In this document: one piece after another, positions 21,806 through 30,425 of the stretch | How positions within the stretch are numbered: position 1 is the stretch's first letter | How the letters are laid out: each line of letters opens with the position of its first letter | The notes under the pieces: generated by a model | Database searches by the model: none | What the model was told of the DNA's origin: nothing | Seen by the model: only the letters and a program-made list of their open reading frames with translations | Made by a program: the position numbers and the translations under genes | Source: Candidatus Zipacnadia bacterium | GTDB lineage: Bacteria > Armatimonadota > Zipacnadia > JALGUG01 | DNA length: 35,539 nucleotides | Reading direction: 5' to 3' | NCBI GenBank assembly: GCA_029820995.1 | Contig: JALGUG010000016.1 | Location: forward strand, 1-35,539

Positions 21806-24679
21806 ATGGCCTTCATAAAGCAACTCTTAAGCCCGAATGAGCGTGAGATCCGGCGGCTACGGCGCCCGGTGCAGCGAATTGCGGAGTTGGAGCCCAAGAT
21901 ACAGGCGCTATCGGATACTCAACTGGCTAAGAAGACGGATGAGTTCCGCAATCGGCTAGCCGACGGGAGCACGCTGGACGATCTCTTGGTGGAGGCCTTC
22001 GCGGTGGTGCGAGAGGCCTTTGTGCGGACAGTTGAGATGCGCCCCTTTGACGTGCAAATGATGGGCGCGATTGTGCTGCATCAGGGCAAGATCGCCGAGA
22101 TGAAGACGGGTGAGGGCAAGACGCTGGTGGCGGTGATGCCGCTGTACCTCAACGCGCTGGAGGGCAAGGGCGCCCACCTGGTGACGACCAACGACTATCT
22201 GGTGTCGTGGCAAGCGGAGTGGATGGGGCAAGTGTTCCAGTTTCTGGGCCTGACGGTCGGGCACATTCAGCACGACATGGAGGCCAGGGAGCGCCGCGAA
22301 GGGTACCTGTGCGACGTCACGTACGTCAACAACAGCGAGCTGGGGTTCGACTACCTGCGGGACAACATGGCGCAGTTCCCGGAGGAGCTGGTGTTGCGCG
22401 ACCTGCACTACGCGGTGGTGGACGAGGTGGACAGCATCCTGGTGGACGAGGCGCGGACGCCGCTGATTATTTCGGGGATGCCGGAGGCGTCCACCGGCTT
22501 GTACAAGACCGTCAACGCGGTGGTAGCGACGCTGCGCAGGGGTGAGGAGAACGACTACACGGCCGACGAGAAGCAGCGGAGCGTCGCGCTGACGGAACAG
22601 GGGACTACGAAGGTCGAGCGAGCGCTGGGGATTGAGAACCTCTCGGACCCCGAGAACTTCGAGCTCAACCACATCGTGCACACGTCGCTGAAGGCGCACG
22701 CGCTGTTTCGCCGGGATGTGGACTATGTGGTGCAAAACGGGGAGGTCGTGATTGTAGACGAGTTTACGGGGCGGCTGCAACCGGGGCGGCGGTACAGCGA
22801 CGGCTTGCACCAGGCGATTGAGGCCAAGGAGAACGTTCGAGTTGAACAGGAGCGGCAGACAGTCGCCAGCATTACGTATCAGAACTTCTTCCGCCTGTAT
22901 GACAAGCTGGCGGGGATGACCGGGACGGCCAAGACGGAGGAGCCGGAGTTCCTAAAGATCTATGGGATGCCGGTCGTAGTCGTGCCGACGAATCTGCCGG
23001 TACGGCGGGTTGACTACCCCGATTGCATTTACAAGACGGACGAGGCGAAGTTTCGGGCGATCTGCCTGGAAATTCTGGCGATGCACGCTCGCGGTCAGCC
23101 GGTGCTGGTGGGCACGCGGTCGGTGGATGTATCGGAGTACTTGGCGACCCGGCTAGCGCCGGACAAGCTGCAGTTTCAGTGCCTGGCGCGATTGCTGCAG
23201 GAGCGGCTACGGGAGACCAAGGCAATTCAGGGCGAGGAGCGGGAGGAATTCGAGGCGCTGCTGCGGGCACCGTTGGGCGAGGTGCAGCGGCATCAACTGC
23301 GACCGATCGCGAAGGCGCTGGGCTCGCAGATGGATGTGCTGGCGGACGAAAATGTGGACGCGCTGGCGACGCTGCTGGGGATTACGCCGGCCGAGGAGGG
23401 CGAGGAGACGCCGCCGGCGTTGCCGGACTGGCGGGACCGGCTGTGCCGGGCGCTGGAGAACGGGATTCCGCACAATGTGCTGAATGCGAAGTATCACTTC
23501 AAGGAAGCCGAGATTATTGCGCAGGCGGGGCGCATTGGAGCGGTAACGATTGCGACGAACATGGCCGGGCGAGGCGTGGACATTGTGCTGGGCGGCAAAC
23601 CGGAGGACGGTCAGCGCCAGACCGAGGATGCGGGTGAGGTGATCCGCCTAGGCGGCCTGCACATTCTGGGTACGGAGCGACACGAAAGCCGGCGGATTGA
23701 CAATCAGCTTCGGGGTCGGTCGGGGCGCCAGGGCGACCCGGGGAGCTCGCGGTTTTACCTATCGCTTGAGGATGAACTGATGCGGCTGTTCGGGCCGGAG
23801 CGGTTCGGGATGTTCCTAAAGTCGTGGCCGGAGGAGGAGGTGCTGGAGCACCGACTGGTCACGCGGTCCATCGAGAACGCGCAGAAGAAGGTTGAGGCGC
23901 GGAACTTCGACATCCGGAAGCATACGCTGCAGTATGATGATGTGATGAACACGCAGCGCTCGGTGATTTACGCCGAGCGACGGAAGGTTCTGATGGGCGA
24001 GGACCTGCACCCGACGCTGCTGGACATGATCCCGGAGGTGTGCGAACGGGTTGTCTCGGAGCACCTGGCACCGGACCCGGAGACCGGCGAGGTGAGCTTC
24101 GATCCGGAGCAGTTGATGGAGGCGTTGTGCCGGGCCATGCCGGGGTTGGAGGAGACGCTGGATCGGCAGCGGTTCCAGAAGCAGGATCAGGAACTGCTGA
24201 TCGAGCGGGCGACGGATGAGGCGCTGAAACGCTATGCGCAGAAGGAGGAGGAGCTGGGGCCGGAGGTGTTGCGGGAGGTGGAGCGGCGAGCGCTGCTGCA
24301 GGTGATTGATACGCACTGGATGCATCACCTGCAGGAGATGGACCACCTGCGCGAGGGGGTTTATCTGCGGGCCTACGGGCAGATGGACCCGCTGATCCAG
24401 TATCAGAAGGAGGCGAGCCGGTATTTCGACCGGTTGCTGGGCCAGATCACGGAGGACGCGGTGCGGCTGTGCTTTGCGGTGCAGGTGGCCGGACAGCAGC
24501 AGTCGCAGCGGCGGCGGCAGCGGATCCGGGATTTGCAGGAGGGCACGCCGATAACGGAGGCGCGGGACGAAATGACGAAGCGCAAGCCGGTGCGAGTGGC
24601 CGCCAAGCCGAGGCGAAACGACCCGTGTCCCTGCGGGAGCGGCAAGAAGTACAAGCGGTGCTGCGGCGCTCATCGGTAG
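21806..24679 (+). CDS. secA: SecA preprotein translocase ATPase
   Basis: This encodes 957 aa. SecA drives unfolded preproteins through SecYEG using ATP. Walker A is MKTGEGKTLVAVMPLYLNAL near residue 100. The DEAD-type box is VVDEVDSILVDEARTPLIIS. The substrate-binding and HSD region includes FTGRLQPGRRYSDGLHQAIE, and NBD2 has NMAGRGVDIVLGGKPE. The two-helix finger region is DTHWMHHLQEMDHLREGVYL. The zinc-binding tail is NDPCPCGSGKKYKRCCG, which binds SecB or ribosomes in other species. A stretch of about 100 residues (about 455-548, positions 23168-23450) separates SVDVSEYLATRL from GIPHNVLNAKYH, where E. coli SecA has only a few residues. The start has GAGGTGA upstream. prfB begins 20 bp after the stop. 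Confidence 0.98.
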   Translation: MAFIKQLLSPNEREIRRLRRPVQRIAELEPKIQALSDTQLAKKTDEFRNRLADGSTLDDLLVEAFAVVREAFVRTVEMRPFDVQMMGAIVLHQGKIAEMKTGEGKTLVAVMPLYLNALEGKGAHLVTTNDYLVSWQAEWMGQVFQFLGLTVGHIQHDMEARERREGYLCDVTYVNNSELGFDYLRDNMAQFPEELVLRDLHYAVVDEVDSILVDEARTPLIISGMPEASTGLYKTVNAVVATLRRGEENDYTADEKQRSVALTEQGTTKVERALGIENLSDPENFELNHIVHTSLKAHALFRRDVDYVVQNGEVVIVDEFTGRLQPGRRYSDGLHQAIEAKENVRVEQERQTVASITYQNFFRLYDKLAGMTGTAKTEEPEFLKIYGMPVVVVPTNLPVRRVDYPDCIYKTDEAKFRAICLEILAMHARGQPVLVGTRSVDVSEYLATRLAPDKLQFQCLARLLQERLRETKAIQGEEREEFEALLRAPLGEVQRHQLRPIAKALGSQMDVLADENVDALATLLGITPAEEGEETPPALPDWRDRLCRALENGIPHNVLNAKYHFKEAEIIAQAGRIGAVTIATNMAGRGVDIVLGGKPEDGQRQTEDAGEVIRLGGLHILGTERHESRRIDNQLRGRSGRQGDPGSSRFYLSLEDELMRLFGPERFGMFLKSWPEEEVLEHRLVTRSIENAQKKVEARNFDIRKHTLQYDDVMNTQRSVIYAERRKVLMGEDLHPTLLDMIPEVCERVVSEHLAPDPETGEVSFDPEQLMEALCRAMPGLEETLDRQRFQKQDQELLIERATDEALKRYAQKEEELGPEVLREVERRALLQVIDTHWMHHLQEMDHLREGVYLRAYGQMDPLIQYQKEASRYFDRLLGQITEDAVRLCFAVQVAGQQQSQRRRQRIRDLQEGTPITEARDEMTKRKPVRVAAKPRRNDPCPCGSGKKYKRCCGAHR

Positions 24680-24699
24680 AAGTCGGGAGGCTAGGGAAG

Positions 24700-25822
24700 A
24701 TGCTGACTGATCTACGGCGTGAGGTAAAGGAGTTGACAACCACCCTCGTGGACATGCGAGGGCGTCTTTGACCTGCCGAGCAAGATCGCGACCTTACAGA
24801 AGTTAGAGGCGGCAACGACCCAGGAGGGCTTCTGGAACAACCCGGAGACGGCACAGAAGCATCTCCAAGAGGTCAAACGGGTGCGGTTAGAGGTGGAGCC
24901 CTGGGAACAGCTCTCGGCGCGGCTGTCGGACTTGGAGACCTTGGTGGAGCTGGGGCTGGAGGAGGGCGACGATAGCGTGGAGGCGGAGATCGAGGAGGGA
25001 CTGGCACAGGCGCGACGGGACCTGCGGCAGCTTGAACTGGCCACGATCCTCAGCGGAGAGTACGATAGCAGCAACGCGATCATGTCCATCAACGCAGGCG
25101 CCGGCGGAGACGAGGCCTGCGACTGGGCCGAGATGCTGCTACGGATGTACCTGCGGTGGGCGGAACGGCACGGGTATGGGCACCGGGTAGTGAGCTACGT
25201 TCCCGGTGAGACGGCCGGGGCCCGGAACGTGGCGGTTGACATTGTGGGGCCGAACGCATACGGGTATCTGAAGGCCGAAGTGGGCGTGCATCGCCTGGTG
25301 CGGATCTCGCCCTTCGACGCGAATAGGCGGCGTCACACCTCATTTGCGAGTGTGGACGTTATTCCGCAGATTGACGAGAATGTGGAGATTGACCTGCGGG
25401 AAGAGGATCTGAAGGTAGACACGTACCGGTCCAGCGGGGCCGGCGGCCAGCACGTGAACAAGACCGACTCGGCTGTGCGGATTACCCACCTGCCGACGGG
25501 CATTACGGTGCAGTGTCAGAACGAGCGGTCACAGCACGCGAACCGGCGGACTGCGATGGCGCACCTGCGGGCGCGGTTGCACGAACTGGAGCGACGCAAG
25601 CAGAGGGAGGAGATCGCCGCGCTGCGGGGCGAGCAGGGCAAGATCGAGTGGGGCAACCAGATTCGCTCGTATGTTTTGCAGCCGTATACGATGGTGAAGG
25701 ATCTGCGGACCGGAGTTGAGACCGCAAATGTGGAGGCGGTGCTGGACGGCGATCTGGACCAGTTCATTCACGCGTACTTGCAGAGCCTGGCGGGAGGCAA
25801 TGGTGACGGCACGGGAGCCTAG
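24700..25822 (+). CDS. prfB: Peptide chain release factor 2, with programmed +1 frameshift
   Basis: The gene is read in two parts: 24700-24768 in the first frame (23 codons), then from GAC at 24770 in the +1 frame to the stop at 25820-25822, making about 373 aa (E. coli RF2 has 365). An in-frame TGA at 24769 stops the first frame unless ribosomes shift. RF2 recognises UGA and UAA and frees the finished peptide. Visible hallmarks are the SPF anticodon-like tripeptide ([16 protein letters not shown]) and the GGQ catalytic loop at residues 248-250 ([20 protein letters not shown]). When RF2 is scarce, slow UGA reading promotes the shift, so the gene regulates itself. The ATG has GGGAGG about 9 nt upstream and lies 20 bp after secA. 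Confidence 0.97.
24757..24772 (+). promoter_or_regulatory. RF2 programmed frameshift site
   Basis: CGAGGGCGTCTTTGAC holds the slippery CTT codon (24766-24768), the TGA stop (24769-24771) and the following C. A Shine-Dalgarno-like AGGG sits 3 nt before CTT, the same spacing as AGGGGG-TAT-CTT-TGA-C in E. coli prfB. This is direct sequence evidence for the known mechanism. Confidence 0.95.
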
Positions 25823-25846
25823 GCTGTACCGGGGGCGTGCTCGGGG

Positions 25847-27778
25847 ATGAGACTGCTGAACCGTGTGCTGACGGTGCTAATCGCCTGCGGCGTTGCAGCC
25901 GCAGGTGTTGTTTGTGTCCAGCGACTGGGGGCCGAGCGACGCAGTGGAGCGGTTGAGATAGTGGTGGACTATCCGGAGGCGGTGGCGCTGGCGGCAGCGA
26001 GCGGGGAGGATGTGGTGACGATACTGCGGGCCCTGAAGGCCGCGGGCGCGACGGGCGTGGCGATCTACGAATCGAGCCTGCAGGATCTGCTGGCTGAGGG
26101 ACGGGTGCGTCTGGCGCCGCCGACAGGCGCCGATGTTCCGTCGGGGACCGTGGTGGTGGATGCCAGGGAGCTGTCGGCTCAAGTGACGGCGCACGTGCGG
26201 GCGAAGGTTGGACCCTGCGAGATCATGCTGCGAAACCCGGACCTGGTGCGCATCCCGGCGCGAGCGCTGACGATCCCGAACCTGACCGTGGGGTACGATC
26301 CGGGCACGGTAATGCAAGTGCTCCAGAGCGATCTGACCGTGATCGCTCGGCCATCGGTGGCAGAGGTGCGGACGCGAGCCGCGCTGCAGCTCGCGGTTGA
26401 CGAGGCGGCCGCCACAGGAGCCCAGCAAGTGGTGTTCGCCGGGCCGGCGGTCCTGGGGTACCGGGAGCTAATCCCCGAGGCGGCGGAGATGCTGAGCAAG
26501 GCAGGGTTGACGTACTGCTCGGTGGAGTTCGGTAGACAGCTTGGCGAGGGTGCGCTGGGGCGCAGGCTCAAGGGTCGGCTGTTGCGGCTGCACAGCATCA
26601 ACGAGAATGAAATGCCGACGATGACGCCGCCGAAGGCGGTGGAACGGTTCGTTCGGGCTGTTCGGGAGCGGAACATTCGCGTTTGCTACGTGCGGCTGTT
26701 CCTGGAGGCCGTGAAGCAGCCGCTGGAACAGAACAAGCAGTTCATCTCAGCGATTTCCGGGCGTCTGAGTGCGGTGGGCTTCGCGGTCGGGACTGCCAGG
26801 CCGCTGGAGGCCTTCGGTGGGAGCGCTGCACGCTATCTGCGGACCATCGCAGGCGTGGGCGCGGCGGCGGCGGGCGTGTACCTGCTGGTATTCCTGTGGC
26901 AGGTGTCCGTCTGGTGGGGATGGAGCCTGTTGCTGATCGGCGCGGCGCTCGCCACAGTGGGGCAGGTGGCGGAGTTAGGCAACGTGAGCAAGCTGTTGGC
27001 ACTGCTGGCAGCGGTCGCCATGCCGACGCTGGGCCTGGCAACACTGCGGCTGGGAATGGAGCCCTTCGCTGAAACGTGGTCCGGGGCCTTGGGGCGTGGG
27101 CTGCGCGCGTTTGTGCTGTGCACGGCGTTGAGCCTGGGCGGTGCAGTGCTCGTAGCCGGCCTGTTGGGCGAGCTGCCCTTCATGGTGGGACTTGACCAGT
27201 TCAGAGGCGTCAAGATAGCACAGTTTCTGCCTCTGCTGGCAGCAGCCGCGATCTATCTGGGTCGCCCCCCAGGAACTGGGCGGAGCCACCCGTTCGGCGA
27301 TTACGTGCGACGATGGCTGGATGCGCTTCGGCAAGCGGTGCGATACGAGCACGCGGTCATCCTGGTGCTGGCTGTGGTGGCCCTGGCGCTGTTGGCCATT
27401 CGGTCGGGCAATGAGCCGGCAATCGGTGTGACGGGCGCGGAGCTCCGGTTTCGCAGCTTGCTGGAGCGGCTCTTGGTGGTTCGGCCAAGGACGAAGGAGT
27501 TCCTGATCGGCCACCCGCTGCTGATTGTGGGCCTGGCGCTGGCGGCGCGGGGGCAGGTTCGGGGGCTGTGGTGGTGCCTGGCGCTAGGGGGCATTGGACA
27601 GGTCTCGATGGTCAACACGTTCTGTCATCTGCATACGCCGCTGATGGTGTCAGTCATGCGTACGGGGCACGGGTTATGGATGGGGGCGGCGTTGGGAGCG
27701 GCGGCCACCGGGGTGTGGATTGGGTGGCTGGGGCCATGGCTGCAGCGGCTGGGTGAGGGCGGTGCGGGGCGCGGTTGA
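25847..27778 (+). CDS. DUF5693-family membrane protein
   Basis: This encodes 643 aa. A membrane helix at 7-25 (VLTVLIACGVAAAGVVCVQR) is followed by an extracytoplasmic region to about 330. That region has the DUF5693 pattern: VVDYPEAVALAAASGEDV, YDPGTVMQVLQ, VFAGPAVLGYRELIPEAA, RLLRLHSINENEM and VERFVRAVRERNIRVCYVRL. Residues 335-635 hold about nine hydrophobic segments. In Firmicutes such genes often lie near cell-wall polymer or pyruvyl-transferase (csaB) genes; no csaB is seen here. The stop codon TGA lies inside the -35 box of the gap promoter, showing how tightly the region is packed. The start is 24 bp after prfB with only a weak ribosome site. The biochemical role is unknown. Confidence 0.85.
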   Translation: MRLLNRVLTVLIACGVAAAGVVCVQRLGAERRSGAVEIVVDYPEAVALAAASGEDVVTILRALKAAGATGVAIYESSLQDLLAEGRVRLAPPTGADVPSGTVVVDARELSAQVTAHVRAKVGPCEIMLRNPDLVRIPARALTIPNLTVGYDPGTVMQVLQSDLTVIARPSVAEVRTRAALQLAVDEAAATGAQQVVFAGPAVLGYRELIPEAAEMLSKAGLTYCSVEFGRQLGEGALGRRLKGRLLRLHSINENEMPTMTPPKAVERFVRAVRERNIRVCYVRLFLEAVKQPLEQNKQFISAISGRLSAVGFAVGTARPLEAFGGSAARYLRTIAGVGAAAAGVYLLVFLWQVSVWWGWSLLLIGAALATVGQVAELGNVSKLLALLAAVAMPTLGLATLRLGMEPFAETWSGALGRGLRAFVLCTALSLGGAVLVAGLLGELPFMVGLDQFRGVKIAQFLPLLAAAAIYLGRPPGTGRSHPFGDYVRRWLDALRQAVRYEHAVILVLAVVALALLAIRSGNEPAIGVTGAELRFRSLLERLLVVRPRTKEFLIGHPLLIVGLALAARGQVRGLWWCLALGGIGQVSMVNTFCHLHTPLMVSVMRTGHGLWMGAALGAAATGVWIGWLGPWLQRLGEGGAGRG

Positions 27779-27803
27779 CGCCGCCGGTGGGGCGTGGTAT
27801 ACT
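27775..27803 (+). promoter_or_regulatory. Sigma70-type promoter of the gap-pgk-tpiA operon
   Basis: TTGACG (27775-27780), a 17-nt spacer and TATACT (27798-27803). The -35 box overlaps the DUF5693 stop codon. The predicted start near 27810 gives a leader of about 205 nt before gap. Confidence 0.8.
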
Positions 27804-27805
27804 GC

Positions 27806-28015
27806 GCCTCGTCGCTCAGAGGCCGGAAACAGCACGGATAACGGCGGGTCCCCAGGGCAGTGAAGTCGGGGACGGTTTGCCCCACGAGTCGCAGCCCAAA
27901 CCTCCGATACGTGTGTTTTTCTTTGAACGGCCGCACCAGGACAGGTCGGTCGTACGCGGGCCTGGCCTCGGCGGGTGTATGTTGTGCAAACTGTCGTCTC
28001 CGGGAGGGAGCTACC
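27806..28015 (+). promoter_or_regulatory. Structured 5' leader of gap, possible regulatory RNA
   Basis: Several perfect stems lie in order: GCCTC/GAGGC (27806-27810 and 27819-27823), GTCCCC/GGGGAC (27848-27853 and 27868-27873), directly abutted by GGTTTG/CAAACC (27874-27879 and 27897-27902), then CCAGG/CCTGG (27936-27940 and 27961-27965). A T-rich stretch (TTTTTCTTT) is at 27916-27924. CTCC at 27998-28001 could cover the gap ribosome site GGAG. No known riboswitch class was recognised. Confidence 0.4.
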
Positions 28016-29032
28016 TTGGCAGTGAAGGTTGGGATCAACGGTTTTGGCCGGATCGGTCGGCAGAGCTTTCGGGCCATGCGGGAGTACTATGGGAACAGCA
28101 TTGAGGTCGTGGCGGTCAACGACCTGACGGATGACGAGACATTAGCTCATCTGCTGAAGTATGACAGCAACTACGGCAAATATGAGGCGAAGATTGAGGC
28201 GAAGTCCGGCAAGATCAGCGTTGACGGCCACGAGATGGTGAGTTTGGAGGAGCGCGATCCGTCGAAGCTGCCGTGGAAGGACCTGGGTGTGGAGATAGTG
28301 CTCGAGTCCACGGGGTTTTTCCGCGATGAGGAGAAGGCGGGGCTGCATTTGAAGGCCGGCGCCAAGAAGGTGATCATCAGCGCGCCAGCCAAGGGCGAGG
28401 TTCAGACGCTGGTACTGGGCGTCAACGACGAGGCTTACGACCCGCAGAAGCACAATATCGTATCCAATGCGTCCTGCACGACGAACTGCCTGGCGCCGGT
28501 GGCGAAGGTGCTGCATGACTCGTTCGGGATCGTGCGCGGGCTGATGACGACGATCCACTCGTACACGACGGACCAGAACCTGCTCGATGGTCCCCACAAG
28601 GACCTGCGCCGGGCGCGGTCTGCAGCGTTGAACATGGTGCCGACCTCGACGGGGGCGGCTGCCGCGATTGGGCTGGTGCTGCCGGACCTGCAGGGCAAGC
28701 TGGACGGGATCGCGATCCGGGTTCCGACGCCGACGGTATCGGTGGTGGACCTGGTATGCGACGTGAAGAAGTCCACGACGACGGAGGAGCTGCTGGCGGC
28801 GATGAAGGCGGCTGCGGCCAAGGGGCCGCTGGCGAAGTATCTGGAGATTGCGGAGGAGCCGCTAGTGTCCATGGACTTCAAGGGGAACCCGCATTCCTCG
28901 ATATTCGATGCCGAAAAGAGCTGTGTGATTGACGGGACGCTGGTGAAGGCACTGGCTTGGTATGACAACGAGTGGGGATATTCGTGCCGCATAGCCGACT
29001 TGATTGATTTCATGGCCAAGAAGGGCCTCTGA
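28016..29032 (+). CDS. gap: Glyceraldehyde-3-phosphate dehydrogenase, type I
   Basis: This encodes 338 aa, the standard length. The NAD-binding motif [11 protein letters not shown] starts the protein and the catalytic Cys154 lies in [33 protein letters not shown]-like and [11 protein letters not shown] stretches complete the family pattern. It oxidises glyceraldehyde 3-phosphate to 1,3-bisphosphoglycerate with NAD and phosphate. The start is a TTG with GGAGG 8 nt upstream, giving [11 protein letters not shown]; a GTG six bases later is less well spaced. The frame stays open to 27860 upstream, but that extension (Cys- and Arg-rich) is leader, not protein. First gene of the gap-pgk-tpiA operon. 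Confidence 0.98.
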   Translation: MAVKVGINGFGRIGRQSFRAMREYYGNSIEVVAVNDLTDDETLAHLLKYDSNYGKYEAKIEAKSGKISVDGHEMVSLEERDPSKLPWKDLGVEIVLESTGFFRDEEKAGLHLKAGAKKVIISAPAKGEVQTLVLGVNDEAYDPQKHNIVSNASCTTNCLAPVAKVLHDSFGIVRGLMTTIHSYTTDQNLLDGPHKDLRRARSAALNMVPTSTGAAAAIGLVLPDLQGKLDGIAIRVPTPTVSVVDLVCDVKKSTTTEELLAAMKAAAAKGPLAKYLEIAEEPLVSMDFKGNPHSSIFDAEKSCVIDGTLVKALAWYDNEWGYSCRIADLIDFMAKKGL

Positions 29033-29043
29033 GCAGCCGCTGC

Positions 29044-29072
29044 AGGGGGGCCGCCGCCAGGCAGGCCCCCCT
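29044..29072 (+). other. Strong hairpin between gap and pgk
   Basis: AGGGGGGCC (29044-29052) pairs perfectly with GGCCCCCCT (29064-29072) around an 11-nt loop, 12 bases after the gap stop. There is no T-run, so it is more likely an mRNA stabiliser, processing site or partial attenuator that sets gap above pgk than a full terminator. Confidence 0.6.
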
Positions 29073-29126
29073 CATGCGTTGGGTTGGCACCAGCTTTGAA
29101 CGCCGAGTACCGGGGGAGGCTCCACG

Positions 29127-30311
29127 GTGAAAAAGAAGTCGGTTCGTGCGCTCGCGGTGCGGGATAAACGGGTGCTGATGCGCGTTGACTTCAATGTGCC
29201 GCTGGACGCGGGGCAGGTAAGTGATGACACGCGTATCCGGGCGGCATTGGAGACCATCGAATGGTTGCTGGAGCGCGAGGCCGCCGTTGTGCTGATGTCG
29301 CATCTGGGGCGCCCGAAGGGCAAGCGGGTTCCCGAGATGAGTCTGGCGCCGGCGGCCGAGCGGCTGGCCGAGCTGTTGCAGAGGCCGGTGACGATGCTGG
29401 ACGATTGCGTGGGCCCGGAGGTGGAGAGGGCGTGTGGTGAGCTGCAGCCGGGGCAGATTGCCATGCTGGAGAATACGCGGTTCCATCCGGAGGAAGAAGA
29501 CAACGATCTGGAGTTTGCGAAGCAGTTGGCGGCTTCGGGCGAGCTGTTCGTGAACGATGCCTTCGGAAGCTGTCACCGGGCGCACGCTTCAACAGTAGGG
29601 GTGACGCATTTTCTGCGCCCGGCCGTCGCCGGTTTCCTGGTGGAACGAGAGCTGGAGGCCCTGACCCGACTGCTGGAGGCGCCGCGCGAGGGTTTTGTGG
29701 CGGTGCTGGGCGGGGCGAAGGTTGTGGACAAGATCGGCGTGATCAAGAATCTGCTGCCGCGTGTTGAGACCCTGCTCATCGGCGGCGGCATGAGTTACGC
29801 GTTCTTCAAGGTTCAGGGCAAGGAGATCGGCCGGTCGCTGCTGCTGGAGGGGAGCGACACGGCGGCCGCGGAGGTGCTGGCGGAGCTGGACGAGACCGCG
29901 GCGCACCTGGATCTGCCCAAGGATGTAGTGGTAGCCGACCGGATGTCAGCGGATGCGGAGACGAAGGTCACCTCAGTGGACGAGATCCCGAGCGATTGGC
30001 AGGGCCTGGACATCGGACCTGTGACGACGGAGGAGTACGCCGAGATCATCCGCAAGGCCCGGACCGTATTCTGGAACGGACCGCTGGGCGTCTTTGAGAT
30101 GGCGCCGTTCGCCGAGGGCACGCGCAAGGTGGCGGAGGCGTTGGCGGAGTGTCAGGGATATACGGTGATTGGCGGAGGCGATTCGGCGAGGGCGATAAAG
30201 GAATTCGGGCTGGCGGACAAGGTATCGCACGTGGCGACGGGCGGCGGCGCCTCTCTGGAGTTTCTGGAGGGGAAGGAGTTGCCGGGCATCGCCGCGCTGG
30301 ACGACAAGTAG
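29127..30311 (+). CDS. pgk: Phosphoglycerate kinase
   Basis: This encodes 394 aa, the usual length. It converts 1,3-bisphosphoglycerate and ADP to 3-phosphoglycerate and ATP. The substrate-binding RVDFNVPLD and SHLGRPKG motifs are in the N-domain, with [15 protein letters not shown] and [14 protein letters not shown] following. [12 protein letters not shown] and [10 protein letters not shown] lie in the nucleotide domain, and [13 protein letters not shown] with [20 protein letters not shown] in the C-terminal part. The start is a GTG with GGGGGAGG about 7 nt upstream. The protein starts [20 protein letters not shown]. Second gene of the glycolytic operon, after a strong intergenic hairpin. 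Confidence 0.98.
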   Translation: MKKKSVRALAVRDKRVLMRVDFNVPLDAGQVSDDTRIRAALETIEWLLEREAAVVLMSHLGRPKGKRVPEMSLAPAAERLAELLQRPVTMLDDCVGPEVERACGELQPGQIAMLENTRFHPEEEDNDLEFAKQLAASGELFVNDAFGSCHRAHASTVGVTHFLRPAVAGFLVERELEALTRLLEAPREGFVAVLGGAKVVDKIGVIKNLLPRVETLLIGGGMSYAFFKVQGKEIGRSLLLEGSDTAAAEVLAELDETAAHLDLPKDVVVADRMSADAETKVTSVDEIPSDWQGLDIGPVTTEEYAEIIRKARTVFWNGPLGVFEMAPFAEGTRKVAEALAECQGYTVIGGGDSARAIKEFGLADKVSHVATGGGASLEFLEGKELPGIAALDDK

Positions 30312-30351
30312 AGACTAGAAGTGGTGTGGATAACCTCAACGACCGACGGCG

Positions 30352-30378
30352 GTCGCGCGTAAACGCGGTCCTACGAGG
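30352..30378. repeat. REP-like element between pgk and tpiA
   Basis: The sequence GTCGCGCGTAAACGCGGTCC, then TACGAGG, matches the copy at 3690-3717 in layout: a GTCGCG start, a 4-bp palindromic stem (CGCG/CGCG here, GCGG/CCGC there), and a TCC-pyrimidine-AC tail. Stem bases differ in a pairwise-compensated way. It lies in the 114-bp gap before tpiA, which otherwise shows only the tpiA ribosome site. Confidence 0.55.
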
Positions 30379-30425
30379 GTTATGAAACAGCCACCAGGAG
30401 TTGCGCCAGGGGAGGCGTCAGGTTG

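Noticed and set aside
24881-25822. prfB as a shorter gene starting at 24881
   Set aside because: The upstream frame with ATG, ribosome site and CTT-TGA-C shift signal is clearly part of the gene.
27860-28015. N-terminal extension of gap
   Set aside because: The frame is open, but GAPDH homology starts exactly at 28016-28022, where a good ribosome site is found; the extension lies in the leader.
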